Part shown: positions 44,374-53,336 of the stretch, piece by piece
Layout: each line of letters opens with the position of its first letter
Position numbering within the stretch: the stretch's first letter is position 1
Origin: an uncultured Flavobacteriales bacterium
GTDB taxonomy: Bacteria > Bacteroidota > Bacteroidia > Flavobacteriales_D > Crocinitomicaceae
NCBI GenBank assembly: GCA_913054135.1
Contig: CAJXJK010000005.1
Span: forward strand, 62,001-126,000
Reading direction: 5' to 3'
Length of the DNA: 64,000 nucleotides
Notes under the pieces: model-generated
Told to the model about the DNA's origin: nothing
The model's input: only the letters and a program-made list of their open reading frames with translations
The model's database searches: none
Translations under genes and position numbers: made by a program

Positions 44374-45048
44374 ATGAAAGCATATTTATTAATACTCGGC
44401 CTTGTATTTTCAGCTATAGGTTTGGCGCAAACCAAAGTGATTGCCTTTAAAAGTCATTCAGGATCAATGCACAATTTTGAAGCGGCATTGTCTCTTCCTA
44501 AAATGGATTTGGTCAATCATAATCTAGGTGAAGGTCCGCAGCCAATTATTAGAAACTCAGTTTTAGACTCTGTCATTTTTGTGTCAGATTCGCAAGCCGT
44601 GATGGTGACAACAACACATTGTTCAGTCAATGAATATTATAATGGTAGAGACAAGGTTGAAAAAAAGGATTTGCAAGAGATTTGGCGAGAGGGGAAAGAC
44701 ACGGTTTTGAATCATCCGCTTTTTTCACAACAGCATTCATTAGATAGCATTAGGCATGTATTAGATCGTAGATATTACTTTAGAAATGATGCTAAGAAAA
44801 TCGTTTTCATAGGCTTTGATAACGGTCCTACAAAACCAATGATGGATGAAGATAAAGATGGGATATTGGATAATGAGGACGACATTTCGACTCCGCTCAA
44901 TGATAGACAGAATGAAGATGTTTTGCCAACTGGCCCTGGTGGAGGCGGAACCGGAATCATATTGATGTCAATAGTATTGGCTTCTATTCTTATTGGATTC
45001 ATGAGCTGGATGGTATCTAAGCGAACAGCTAATTCTGTCTCAGTTTAG
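44374..45048 (+). CDS. Membrane-anchored protein with EF-hand-like loop, paralog 2
   Basis: A 224-residue paralog of the previous gene, similar over the full length: KSHSGSMHNFE, NHNLGEGPQPI, DSVIFVSDSQAVM, GKDTVLNHPLFSQQHSLDSI and the calcium-type loop DEDKDGILDNED are kept, and so is the C-terminal helix (GGTGIILMSIVLASILIGFM). The central part differs. The signal peptide ends AIGLAQ. Its stop abuts the GTG start of the next gene. Tandem retention of both suggests a hetero-oligomer or division of labour. Confidence 0.7.
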   Translation: MKAYLLILGLVFSAIGLAQTKVIAFKSHSGSMHNFEAALSLPKMDLVNHNLGEGPQPIIRNSVLDSVIFVSDSQAVMVTTTHCSVNEYYNGRDKVEKKDLQEIWREGKDTVLNHPLFSQQHSLDSIRHVLDRRYYFRNDAKKIVFIGFDNGPTKPMMDEDKDGILDNEDDISTPLNDRQNEDVLPTGPGGGGTGIILMSIVLASILIGFMSWMVSKRTANSVSV

Positions 45049-46245
45049 GTGTTAAAGCGCCTCAACATATCATTGCATGTATTTGCATTACTGGCTATTT
45101 TATTGATTCCGGCAGCAAATAAACTCTTTACTTTTCAAGATGAGGTAGCCACTTTTTTGTTTGGTGATTTGGTGGAGGCCTTGGGTTATAATCATCATCA
45201 ATTCAGTTCTGACACCTTTGCCTTAAACATCTTGTTATTGCTGTTGTTACTGCTCTCTTTTGTGATTGGATTTTCAATTGCAGGATGGTCAAAATGGCAA
45301 AAACATTCGGCTAAGATCATTGCCTTAATCAGGCTCATCATGATTTATTATTTGGCCAGCCGATTACTCATTTACGGATTTGATAAGCTCTTTAAAACAC
45401 AGTTTTATCAGCCAGAGCCCAACACTTTGTACACTCCTTTTGGGCAGATGTCAAAAGATATTTTGTTTTGGAGCACCATGGGAACTTCGAGAGCTTATTC
45501 AATAATCACAGGCCTTTTAGAGATTTTGCCAGCTTTATTATTGCTTCATAAAAAGACAAGAACGGCAGGTTTACTCATTACCATTTTTGTGATGGTGAAC
45601 GTCATGGCCATCAATTTCGGATTCGACATTTCGGTGAAGTTGTACAGTCTCTTTTTAACCTTTTTGGCTGTGTTACTGCTTTGGCCAAGCTTGGCACCCT
45701 TATTTCAGTTTTTTGCTGGCAAGCAAGCACAATTGAAAGAAGAGGGCAAGACCTTCGAATTCTTTTACAAGCCATTTATAAAAGGCAGTTTAAAATCAAT
45801 GTTCATTGGTTTAATGCTTTTAGAGGCCACCTTTTTCGCTTTGACCACAGGTAACTTTAATGACGACACAGCCGATCGTCCTGCTTTTCACGGGGCTTAT
45901 GAATATGATGTGTTGGGCGCAATGGACAGATATAATGAAGTGAAGCGTTTTTTCATTCACCGCAGAGGCTTCATTATTTTTGAAACCTATGAAGGCGATT
46001 TTATTGATTACAAATTAGAAATTGACCATAGTCGTAACCGTTTTGTTTGCACAGATTATACTGGTGAAGTGAACGAAATGGCTTATAAATTGTACAATGA
46101 AGGTGAAAGAATGGATGTAGAGATGAGCTTAATTGGTTGGAATTATTCCGTGTGGATGACTTTTCAAAAGTTAGATCATGAATCGCTTCCTGCCCTGCAA
46201 GATGAGTTTCATTGGACAATAGATTCTTTTCTTGAAGAAAATTAA
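45049..46245 (+). CDS. DoxX-like multi-pass membrane protein with C-terminal soluble domain
   Basis: A 398-residue protein starting at GTG 45049, directly after the previous stop. About seven helices form a DoxX-like core (LLIYGFDKLFKTQFYQPEPN, TPFGQMSKDILFW, FGFDISVKLYS motifs). A C-terminal soluble segment of about 130 residues (TGNFNDDTADRPAFHGAYEY) follows. The FDKLFKTQ and NTLYTPFGQ motifs suggest a Bacteroidota DoxX subgroup. Its partners in this operon are secreted or membrane proteins, so it may be part of an envelope redox or maturation system. Confidence 0.7.
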   Translation: MLKRLNISLHVFALLAILLIPAANKLFTFQDEVATFLFGDLVEALGYNHHQFSSDTFALNILLLLLLLLSFVIGFSIAGWSKWQKHSAKIIALIRLIMIYYLASRLLIYGFDKLFKTQFYQPEPNTLYTPFGQMSKDILFWSTMGTSRAYSIITGLLEILPALLLLHKKTRTAGLLITIFVMVNVMAINFGFDISVKLYSLFLTFLAVLLLWPSLAPLFQFFAGKQAQLKEEGKTFEFFYKPFIKGSLKSMFIGLMLLEATFFALTTGNFNDDTADRPAFHGAYEYDVLGAMDRYNEVKRFFIHRRGFIIFETYEGDFIDYKLEIDHSRNRFVCTDYTGEVNEMAYKLYNEGERMDVEMSLIGWNYSVWMTFQKLDHESLPALQDEFHWTIDSFLEEN

Positions 46246-46262
46246 TTCGTAAATTCAGACAG

Positions 46263-46976
46263 ATGAAAACAATAAAATGGTTTGTAATAGGCTTAGTGGC
46301 CATGGTATCTTTCACTGCAAATGCTGGTGGAGGAGATGTATTCTCATTCTATTTTAACAAAGAGTGTTTGTTCACCTTAAACTCGGTTAAGCAAGTGAAT
46401 CCTCAATTATGGGGAAAGTACGAACTGAGGGATGTGACGAATAATGAAATGAGAAGAGCTGCGGGCGATAATCTTTATGTTGATCAAACGGGTCTTTATT
46501 TGAAGAAAAACAAACTGCTCAACATCTCAAGAGAAGAGGTAAGAGAGAACCCTAAATATTGGGTGAAAGATAATTACATCCACGGCGTGATTGAAAATGA
46601 TTCTTTGCCTGTTGCTCTAGAAAAAGAGCTGTATTATTTCTTGGTGCCATCAAAAACATATCTCTATGAAAATAGGGGCGGAGCGAACCGAATGATGCAA
46701 ATGTCACAAACGCGTTATGCGATTTTTAGCTTTGAAGAGGTTGGATACTATTCAGTGATTGTAGCTGATTTTACTACTCAAGGAGTAGATTTAAAAGATG
46801 TTGATCTTAAAATTGAAGGCGCCAAATCTCTTGACCTAATTCAGAAAAAAGAAGTATCAGAAGAGTTGTCGGCAGATTATAAAACCTATATCTTAGCTCC
46901 CGATAAAGATGAATGGTCTGAGATTTTAAGCAAATGCACTCAAACTTATGATTCTTACACAAGAGCAAGAGAATGA
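46263..46976 (+). CDS. Secreted hypothetical protein
   Basis: A 237-residue protein with a signal peptide (FVIGLVAMVSFTANA). The mature protein is mixed alpha/beta with two cysteines (NKECLFTL, SKCTQTY). I do not recognise the family. Its stop overlaps the start of the next gene by four bases (ATGA), and it begins 17 bases after the DoxX-like gene, so it is in the same operon. Confidence 0.6.
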   Translation: MKTIKWFVIGLVAMVSFTANAGGGDVFSFYFNKECLFTLNSVKQVNPQLWGKYELRDVTNNEMRRAAGDNLYVDQTGLYLKKNKLLNISREEVRENPKYWVKDNYIHGVIENDSLPVALEKELYYFLVPSKTYLYENRGGANRMMQMSQTRYAIFSFEEVGYYSVIVADFTTQGVDLKDVDLKIEGAKSLDLIQKKEVSEELSADYKTYILAPDKDEWSEILSKCTQTYDSYTRARE

Positions 46977-47260
46977 GAAACAAATTGATAGCGTCCGGAA
47001 TTGTAGTTGCAATAGCAACTGTTTTAGTAATTCAGGCTGTTTTGGTATCAAAAACAACTATCCCAGAACATTTAGCCGACTATTGGTTGGGCTTTGAGAA
47101 CATTCCTTATGTCATTATTGCCGGAATCTTAATTGGTGCGGCTCATCTCTCTTTTGCCATTTGGGCAGCTGCAAAAAAGAAAATTGAAATGCATTGGGCT
47201 TTACCTTTAGGTTTGATTCCTTTTATGCTTGGCGTTATTTTACAAGGATTAATGTACTAG
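46973..47260 (+). CDS. Three-helix membrane protein
   Basis: A 95-residue protein with three membrane helices (LIASGIVVAIATVLVIQAVL, YVIIAGILIGAAHLSFAIW, LPLGLIPFMLGVILQGLMY). The first could be a signal anchor. The ATG overlaps the previous stop by four bases, and the TAG at 47258-47260 overlaps the GTG of the next gene by one base. Tight overlaps at both ends support it. Confidence 0.65.
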   Translation: MRNKLIASGIVVAIATVLVIQAVLVSKTTIPEHLADYWLGFENIPYVIIAGILIGAAHLSFAIWAAAKKKIEMHWALPLGLIPFMLGVILQGLMY

Positions 47261-48126
47261 TGAAACAGCTGATATTCATATTGCCGTTTCTCTTATTTGC
47301 CTGTGCGGGTTCTGAAGAGCAAGAGGCATCAACTACTACCAACGATACCGAAATTGATTCAGATTCTTTAATTACTGAAGATGGCGTAAGTGAGTTTCTC
47401 TGGAACTTTGAAGGCGAGTTTACTGAAACACAGCAAGACACTTTAAAGGCTTGGCAGTTAGAGATGCAAAAAGCGGTCTATTACACCTTGGGTGATTATC
47501 CTTTTGACATTAATGTTTTCTTTCATGAGTCTACACGAAAAACATCTTCGGTATCATTCGGTCACACCACACGAAAAGAATTAGTTGAGGTGCATTACTA
47601 CGTTAACCCAAATGCTTCTCTTGATGCTTTGATGGGTGATTGGACATCTCCGCACGAATTGAGTCATCTTTCGGCTCCCTTTTTTGGTAAATCAAGAAAG
47701 TGGTTAGGCGAAGGTTATGCTACTTATTTATCCCGTAGGATTATGGTAGATATGGGTATCTTCACCGAAGAAGAATTTGAAGAAATGTACAGCCGCAAAA
47801 TCAATGATACAAGAGAATTTTATACTGATACTGAGAAGTCATTTTCAGAGGTTTCAGCCAATCTCTTTGAAGAGTATCACTACGGAACAGTGTATTGGGG
47901 TGGGGCAGGATACTTTTATATTGCTGATCAATTGCTTCAAGAAAAACACGACATGCGCTTTACCGAAGTCGTTCAGAAATACCAAACATGTTGCCGATTA
48001 GAAGACAAGAATTTTGGAGATATTCTTACCTCTTGGGATTCAATTATTGATGATACCCTCTTTTCAGATTTGTTAGCTAAATATGAAGATGGGCCTGCAG
48101 TAAAAGTGTGGGACTTGTTTGATTAA
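47260..48126 (+). CDS. Gluzincin-type metallopeptidase lipoprotein
   Basis: From the GTG at 47260 the protein has 288 residues with a lipoprotein signal (LIFILPFLLFACAG). The zinc motif is HELSH (a HExxH match) followed 18 residues later by GEGYATYL, giving the gluzincin third ligand Glu, as in M1-like peptidases. So a zinc peptidase on the outer envelope is likely; the substrate is not known. A longer in-frame start at 47194 runs through the previous gene and lacks a signal peptide. It is the sixth gene of the operon and overlaps the convergent gene by four bases. Confidence 0.7.
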   Translation: MKQLIFILPFLLFACAGSEEQEASTTTNDTEIDSDSLITEDGVSEFLWNFEGEFTETQQDTLKAWQLEMQKAVYYTLGDYPFDINVFFHESTRKTSSVSFGHTTRKELVEVHYYVNPNASLDALMGDWTSPHELSHLSAPFFGKSRKWLGEGYATYLSRRIMVDMGIFTEEEFEEMYSRKINDTREFYTDTEKSFSEVSANLFEEYHYGTVYWGGAGYFYIADQLLQEKHDMRFTEVVQKYQTCCRLEDKNFGDILTSWDSIIDDTLFSDLLAKYEDGPAVKVWDLFD

Positions 48127-48725
48127 GCTTCTTCGGCTTTATCGTCAGCTGATGCTTCTTTAGTCTCCTCTTTCTTTTCCTCCTTATCGTCGTCGTCATC
48201 ATCATCACCGTCAAATTTGTCTTCAATTTTATCGGCAATCTCTTCAGCTTTGTCTTCAACGATATCAGCAGAATCTTCAATATCATCCATCACATCTTTA
48301 ATTTCAGGAACATGAACTGTTCCGTCAGCTTTGAATACATAAGGTGCAATTGCTGCTAGAATAGCCGCAAAGATGAGAACATAAATTCCAGGCTCGGCAG
48401 TAATTTTATCGCTCATTCCGGCAACAACCAAAATCAACAATCCTTCTAATAAAAGTAATCCACTGGCAACCAAAATGGTCATTTTAGGAAATCCTTTCGC
48501 AATCATGTTTTCTTTTTTACCGATTACTGCCGCAAGTGCAATAACTGCAAATATGCCTGCAGCAAGTTGTCCGTACCAAAGTTGAAATCCGTACCAAGTT
48601 TCCATTCCGAAATCAAAAACAAAACCTGCTTCCATTCCACTTTTTGAAACTTCAACCCAAGGAAACAAAAGAGCTATGATTCCTAGGCCTGCGATACCTG
48701 CTACTGTAATTCTTCCTTTATGCAT
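48123..48725 (-). CDS. Four-helix membrane protein with acidic tail
   Basis: A 200-residue protein with four membrane helices (about residues 7-25, 50-68, 78-98 and 110-130) and a long acidic C-terminal tail (ADKIEDKF, seven Asp in a row, then DKEEKKEET). The tail may be cytoplasmic and bind cations or basic proteins; this is inference. I recognise no named family. Convergent, with a four-base overlap, with the peptidase gene. Confidence 0.65.
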   Translation of the reverse strand: MHKGRITVAGIAGLGIIALLFPWVEVSKSGMEAGFVFDFGMETWYGFQLWYGQLAAGIFAVIALAAVIGKKENMIAKGFPKMTILVASGLLLLEGLLILVVAGMSDKITAEPGIYVLIFAAILAAIAPYVFKADGTVHVPEIKDVMDDIEDSADIVEDKAEEIADKIEDKFDGDDDDDDDKEEKKEETKEASADDKAEEA

Positions 48726-48813
48726 TCTTTTAATTTTTTGCTAAACTACTACAAATTTAACTCAACTATTCTTGAATTAGATAGATAAGATGATTTTTCA
48801 GACAAATGGATTT

Positions 48814-50673
48814 CTAATTCTTAACGAATGATTTTGTGATCTTTAATCCTTCACTATTTAATAGTTGAATGATATATCTTCCTTCACTCAAATGAGCAAT
48901 TGAAATCTCATTTGATGAAAGCTGAGCCGATTCAATTTTACGTCCCATTACATCAATGATTTCATAATTGGTGAGACCTTCAATATTGCTTAATCTCAAA
49001 TGGTCATTAGCCGGATTTGGATAAATAGAAAGCAGTTGCTCTTCTTCAACTTCAACTCCTAATACCGGATTGTTACCCGGTAAGTTCAACTTACTAGGGT
49101 AAGTCGCAGAATGTTGAATGTCAATGTTGGCAATGTTTCCTGTTGCTGTGGTGTACATGGTTCCGCCATCTTGTAAGTTGACATTGAATCTAACATCATG
49201 ATTGGCGCTTAGGTAAATTTTGATCTTGTGACCAGCTTTCCAAGTGTATCTTGAGAAAGGCAATTTAACGTTGGCGCTATACACTTCGCCAGGAGTCATA
49301 AACTCTTCACCTGTTGCAGTATAATCTCCGCCTCTAAATCTCATTCTTTGAATTCCGTCAGTGATGAGCATGTTCGTGCCGTCAGGGTAAACATCTACCA
49401 ATCTAATTGCCACATCACAATCAGCCTGATCAGCAGCTAAGAAAACATCAACCGAAGGTCTACCCGTAATCGCAATATCCTCAGTTAATACTTCAGTAGA
49501 GAAAGTGATCACATCATTTCTTGCGTCTAAAGCGCTTTGGTCATAAGGTCCTTGATCTAATTGATCTGATAAAGTTGCACCACCAATAGTTGGTGAAGCA
49601 TCAGAAGGATCAGCTGCAAAAGCTGTTAAGCCATTTCCGAAATTAGAAGTTAATCTACCATTAGAGTTGAGGTAAAGCACATCATTGTTTGTGATGGCGA
49701 TATCATCTGAATTTGAAGTTAACCATCCGCCATTACCCAAATCGTAATAAGTGATTTTATCAGTGTTTTCCCAATTGTTGACAGAGTCTAGTAAATAGTA
49801 TTCAAAGAAGTTCCAAGCCATGGTATCGCTTTTAAATTCGGCATCAGGGTAGGTGAGTTCACCTTGAATTGAAGATCCGATATAAGCAGCTCCTGTTCCG
49901 CCATGAACCCAAGGTCCAACCAAAAGCCATTGCTCATCTTGAACTGCGGCTGCAGCTTGAGATCTACTGTCTTTATAAAAAGCCATCATTTCATCTACGT
50001 GATGATCATACCATCCGGCAATTTGAAGAGTCGGAATTTGAATATCGTCTGCAAAATGATTGTTGGTTTCAGCAATGTCCCAAATAGGACTGTCGTAAAC
50101 ATTTGCCAAAATAAGTGGTGATAAACCATAACCCAAAGCATCTAATTGATATAACCTTGCTTCTTCTAAAACTCCACCATAAAAGTAAGCTTCGTAAGCT
50201 TGAGTTCCGGTTGCCACTTGTGGCACTGCACAGGTATGGTTAGGATGATTCTCAACCATGGTATTGTATTGAACCCCGCCTAAAGCTGAAGGTCCCCAAG
50301 TACCAATTCTGTCGGCATGCCATGCTTGATCTTTGATCCACTCACACACATCATATCCATCTTCACCTCTGTCTACATTGGTGACATCTGCCATATTTGA
50401 ACCATAAAATCCTCTCCAATCAACAATTACAAAAATGAAGGGTTGTGCATCTAAGTTTTGTCCAACTCCCATAGGAAGTGACCAAGCAAAGAAATCTTTG
50501 TTGTAAGGAGTTTGAATTAAAATGACTTCACCTGTGGTAACAGAAGCAGGGATGTAAACATCAGCCTGTAAAGAATCTCCGTCTCTCATAGGAACCCAGA
50601 CATCATCAAAATCGGGTGTTAATTGCGCTAGTGAAGCGAAAGGTAAAAGAAGTGCAAGTAGTAGTAGTTTCAT
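48814..50673 (-). CDS. CocE/NonD-type hydrolase with T9SS sorting domain
   Basis: A 619-residue secreted hydrolase (signal peptide ending FASLAQ). The catalytic domain is of the X-Pro dipeptidyl-peptidase S15 or CocE esterase type: PMRDGDSLQADVYIP, the nucleophile-region GTWGPSALGGVQYN, and the C-terminal jelly-roll typical of this family (TYPSKLNLPG region). A type IX sorting domain ends the protein (YPNPANDHLRLSN, LSEGRYIIQLLNSEG). Thus it is exported to the surface. Substrate (peptide or ester) is not known. Confidence 0.88.
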   Translation of the reverse strand: MKLLLLALLLPFASLAQLTPDFDDVWVPMRDGDSLQADVYIPASVTTGEVILIQTPYNKDFFAWSLPMGVGQNLDAQPFIFVIVDWRGFYGSNMADVTNVDRGEDGYDVCEWIKDQAWHADRIGTWGPSALGGVQYNTMVENHPNHTCAVPQVATGTQAYEAYFYGGVLEEARLYQLDALGYGLSPLILANVYDSPIWDIAETNNHFADDIQIPTLQIAGWYDHHVDEMMAFYKDSRSQAAAAVQDEQWLLVGPWVHGGTGAAYIGSSIQGELTYPDAEFKSDTMAWNFFEYYLLDSVNNWENTDKITYYDLGNGGWLTSNSDDIAITNNDVLYLNSNGRLTSNFGNGLTAFAADPSDASPTIGGATLSDQLDQGPYDQSALDARNDVITFSTEVLTEDIAITGRPSVDVFLAADQADCDVAIRLVDVYPDGTNMLITDGIQRMRFRGGDYTATGEEFMTPGEVYSANVKLPFSRYTWKAGHKIKIYLSANHDVRFNVNLQDGGTMYTTATGNIANIDIQHSATYPSKLNLPGNNPVLGVEVEEEQLLSIYPNPANDHLRLSNIEGLTNYEIIDVMGRKIESAQLSSNEISIAHLSEGRYIIQLLNSEGLKITKSFVKN

Positions 50674-50710
50674 CTTAAGAGTTTTATTAAAGATAAGAAA
50701 ATCAGTTCAT

Positions 50711-51127
50711 TTACTGTCTCAGATTTATGTTGGCATATAAGTATGCCTTTAAGCAACAAACGAAATGTGTCCACCCTTGGGTTTGGCCGAGCATTGCTTT
50801 TATGTCGCTTTCTGAATTGCCAAACTCAGATTCGGTGATGGTGATTTTCGTCTGAGAATCAGTAATCGCATTTAGTTCGATTATCACTTGTTTTGCTTCG
50901 GCGCCAGTTGACCATTCAAAGCTAATGGTCTTGTTTGCGAGCGTTTCAATCTTGAATACTTCGCATTTTGCACCTGCATCTTCCCATTCCCAAATTACCC
51001 TTTCGCCGGCATCAAGATTGGCTGAAGAACTAGAGGTAAAGTAGGAGCAGAGCTGCTCTTTTTGCACAATTGCTTGATAAACAGTGCTTATGTCTTTTGA
51101 TATCTTATCGACAATTTTAACGTTCAT
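50711..51127 (-). CDS. SRPBCC (START/AHSA1-like) domain protein
   Basis: A 138-residue cytosolic protein with the AHSA1 pattern: VDKISKDISTVYQAIV at the start, GERVIWEWEDAGAKCEVFKIE in the middle and GWTHFVCCLKAYL near the end. These bind hydrophobic ligands or act as Hsp90-activator-like modules, and the family is broad. The ATG at 51127 is preferred over a TTG at 51133. Confidence 0.78.
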   Translation of the reverse strand: MNVKIVDKISKDISTVYQAIVQKEQLCSYFTSSSSANLDAGERVIWEWEDAGAKCEVFKIETLANKTISFEWSTGAEAKQVIIELNAITDSQTKITITESEFGNSESDIKAMLGQTQGWTHFVCCLKAYLYANINLRQ

Positions 51128-51241
51128 TCGCAATTTTATTGGTGTAGAGCCAAGATAATAAGAAAAAAAAGACCATCTTTGTGGCCTTAATAATTGCCTT
51201 CAGTAAGTATGCCGAGGGAGTAAACCTAATATTAGATTAAA

Positions 51242-51874
51242 ATGAAAAGATTATTTTATGTATTGCCAGTTGCAGTTTTGTTGATGGCATGTGGAGAAGG
51301 ATCTTCTGACGACTTAGCGTTAACTGAAGATTCAACAGTTGAAGACTTAAACAATGCGGTTGCTAGTTTCGCAGATGGTGGAGCATATGATGCAGACACT
51401 TACTTTGAAGGTTTAGTTGCTGAAGTTGTAAAAGTTGATGTTAAATTTAAAGAAGTTGAAGCTTTAGATGAGATTGATGGTTCTGAAGAAGAAATCAATG
51501 CTGTTTTAGATGATGCTATTTCTTCAATTGAAGAAGGAAGAAAAGCTTTAGATAACTATACTGACAAGCCTTGGCCTAAAAGAGCTGAGTTTCACGACTT
51601 AACTTTAGAGTGGTTCGCAGTTGTTGAAAGCTTAGTGAACGATTACTTATATGACTTAGCTGGACCAATGTCTAGAGCTGATGAAACTTGGACTCAAGAA
51701 GAAATCGATTTTTACACTGAGTATTCAGAAGCTTATAAAGCTTACTATGAAATTGACAACAAATGGGTTGATTTCCAATATGAGTATGCTGCTGCTAACA
51801 ACATCAAATTAAGTGATGAAGCTATTGATGAAGAAGCAATGATCGAAGAAGAATTATCTCACATGGAGGAGTAA
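51242..51874 (+). CDS. Hypothetical helical lipoprotein
   Basis: A 210-residue lipoprotein: VAVLLMACGEGS gives Cys17. The mature part is acidic and helical (KEVEALDEIDGSEEEINAVL, EAYKAYYEIDNKWVDFQYEY) and resembles the LIC11966 or DUF3829-type helical surface proteins only in general features. No family is assigned. Closed by the strong terminator at 51895. Confidence 0.65.
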   Translation: MKRLFYVLPVAVLLMACGEGSSDDLALTEDSTVEDLNNAVASFADGGAYDADTYFEGLVAEVVKVDVKFKEVEALDEIDGSEEEINAVLDDAISSIEEGRKALDNYTDKPWPKRAEFHDLTLEWFAVVESLVNDYLYDLAGPMSRADETWTQEEIDFYTEYSEAYKAYYEIDNKWVDFQYEYAAANNIKLSDEAIDEEAMIEEELSHMEE

Positions 51875-51894
51875 TTCGATTCTCAATAATATTT

Positions 51895-51932
51895 AAAACC
51901 CTGTCTTGGCTGAGCCGAGACAGGGTTTTTTT
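51895..51932 (+). terminator. Terminator of the helical lipoprotein gene
   Basis: AAACCCTGTCTTGGC (51896-51910) pairs with GCCGAGACAGGGTTT (51914-51928) around TGA with one G-U pair, then T residues follow to 51932. It is 20 bases after the stop at 51874. Confidence 0.92.
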
Positions 51933-51990
51933 ATGCCCTGAAGTTTAGGCTTCTTCTTGCTTATAAATCTTATCCGACTTTAGAGAAAAG

Positions 51991-52548
51991 TTACAGATTC
52001 TTAAAAGATGAAAGAGGCGTGTAGAGCGATTTTTTCTTGAGGTTCTCAATAAATCGTTCCTTATCTAATTTGTAAAGGGCTTCAATATCATGCGAAAAAC
52101 CTAAGTGAGCCTCTTTGAAATAGGTTTTAATCAAATCAAAAAACAATACTTTTTGTTTGTCATTATCGCATTTGAAATGAATTCTATATCCTTCTTTTGT
52201 GAAGATCTGAAAATGATTTTCTTCAAACAATGTAATGACTAAACCTAGCGTGTGTTTGGTTTTGAAAGGTTTAACCCATACGATCTCATCACCCTTTTCT
52301 TCAATTTGTTTGATCCAAAATTCGCTTCCTTTGAGTTCGCCTGGAGATTTTTTAATGATTAAATAACCTCCGAGAGCTGCGCCTAAACCCAGAGCAATGA
52401 GAAGAGCAAACGGAATAATAATACCGAAGATTAATAGAAATAAAGCAAGAGCGCCTAGAACGAACAGAGCCAGATATGTTTCAATTTGAATTTTTGAGCA
52501 ATTCTTTTCAATGAATCGTTTATGGTCAGATGTCATTTCTCTAAACAT
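51991..52548 (-). CDS. Hypothetical membrane protein
   Basis: A 185-residue protein with two membrane helices near the N-terminus (LALFVLGALALFLLIFGIII and FALLIALGLGAALGGYLII), then a soluble C-terminal part of about 110 residues (WVKPFKTKHTLGLVITLFEENH). I do not recognise the family. It starts 9 bases after the stop of the secreted gene at 52558. Confidence 0.6.
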   Translation of the reverse strand: MFREMTSDHKRFIEKNCSKIQIETYLALFVLGALALFLLIFGIIIPFALLIALGLGAALGGYLIIKKSPGELKGSEFWIKQIEEKGDEIVWVKPFKTKHTLGLVITLFEENHFQIFTKEGYRIHFKCDNDKQKVLFFDLIKTYFKEAHLGFSHDIEALYKLDKERFIENLKKKSLYTPLSSFKNL

Positions 52549-52557
52549 GTATAATTG

Positions 52558-53328
52558 CTAGAATTTAATTTTTGTATTTACATTATCGTAGTTGAGATAG
52601 TAGGCACCACTCTTTAGATTCGTAAGGTCAAGGTTATCGCCCTCTCCCATTTTTACCAAATTACCATAGGCATCAAACAGTTCAAAACGTGTTGGCTGTT
52701 CAAAGGTCAAAACTTTTTTTGCCCTATCAATTTTATAGCCGTCATGATTAAATGTGCTGCCTAAAGTACGAGCCTTGCTGAACACTTTTTTAGAGAACGC
52801 ATCACGAGAACATAGTCGAAATTTATTTTGCCCACTATGAACGCTTTGGGACACATCAAAACTCACTATCTGCAATGAATCAACTATTATTTCCTCAGAA
52901 ATTTTGATCCATTTGTTCCAACGATATTGTTCAACACAAAGTAAAATTCTATTTTCGGCATTGACGTCAGCTGAAATAATTGCGCTATCTGTTATTGCCA
53001 AATTCGAAAATTCAATAGTGCGAGAAGGATAGGTGTGAACCGCCAAATTTTTAGGAACGCATCCTTCTTGATGATAGATTTCAACCTTTATGAAATCACC
53101 TTTTTTTATTGAGCTGTCAATCTTTATTTCGAAGGCTGAAACTTCATCAATAGGTTCATGTTTCATTCCGTTTACATAAACAGAGTCAACACAAAATCCA
53201 ACTTCAGCCATAGGGTTTTGGATGTACAGATTTGAACCTTGAAAGCTACCTTCAAGAGTTAGAACTTGGCCAAAAGACCAGCTTGAAACGAAAAGTAATA
53301 TGAATGTGAGCTGTTTGATAAGCTCAAT
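52558..53328 (-). CDS. Secreted hypothetical protein with unusual ATT start
   Basis: A 217-residue ORF begins with an ATG at 53211, but the same frame stays open to 53328 and reads a complete signal peptide, IKQLTFILLFVSSWSFGQ, and then LTLEGSFQGSNLYIQNPM before that ATG. This N-terminal part and the motif GFCVDSVYVNG belong to a secreted Flavobacteriales family that I recognise only by its sequence. No ATG, GTG or TTG lies between the upstream stop and the signal peptide, so the start would be an ATT at 53328 (or the start was mutated or misread). The C-terminal QPTRFELFDAYGNLVKMGEG looks like a sorting-type end. Confidence 0.6.
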   Translation of the reverse strand: MELIKQLTFILLFVSSWSFGQVLTLEGSFQGSNLYIQNPMAEVGFCVDSVYVNGMKHEPIDEVSAFEIKIDSSIKKGDFIKVEIYHQEGCVPKNLAVHTYPSRTIEFSNLAITDSAIISADVNAENRILLCVEQYRWNKWIKISEEIIVDSLQIVSFDVSQSVHSGQNKFRLCSRDAFSKKVFSKARTLGSTFNHDGYKIDRAKKVLTFEQPTRFELFDAYGNLVKMGEGDNLDLTNLKSGAYYLNYDNVNTKIKF

Positions 53329-53336
53329 TTAAGAAA

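Noticed and set aside
51175-51192. TGGCC...TTGCC, a second sigma-54-like box before the lipoprotein gene at 51242
   Set aside because: The GG to GC spacing is 11 bases instead of 10, and the -24 element is degraded, so I do not report it as a promoter.
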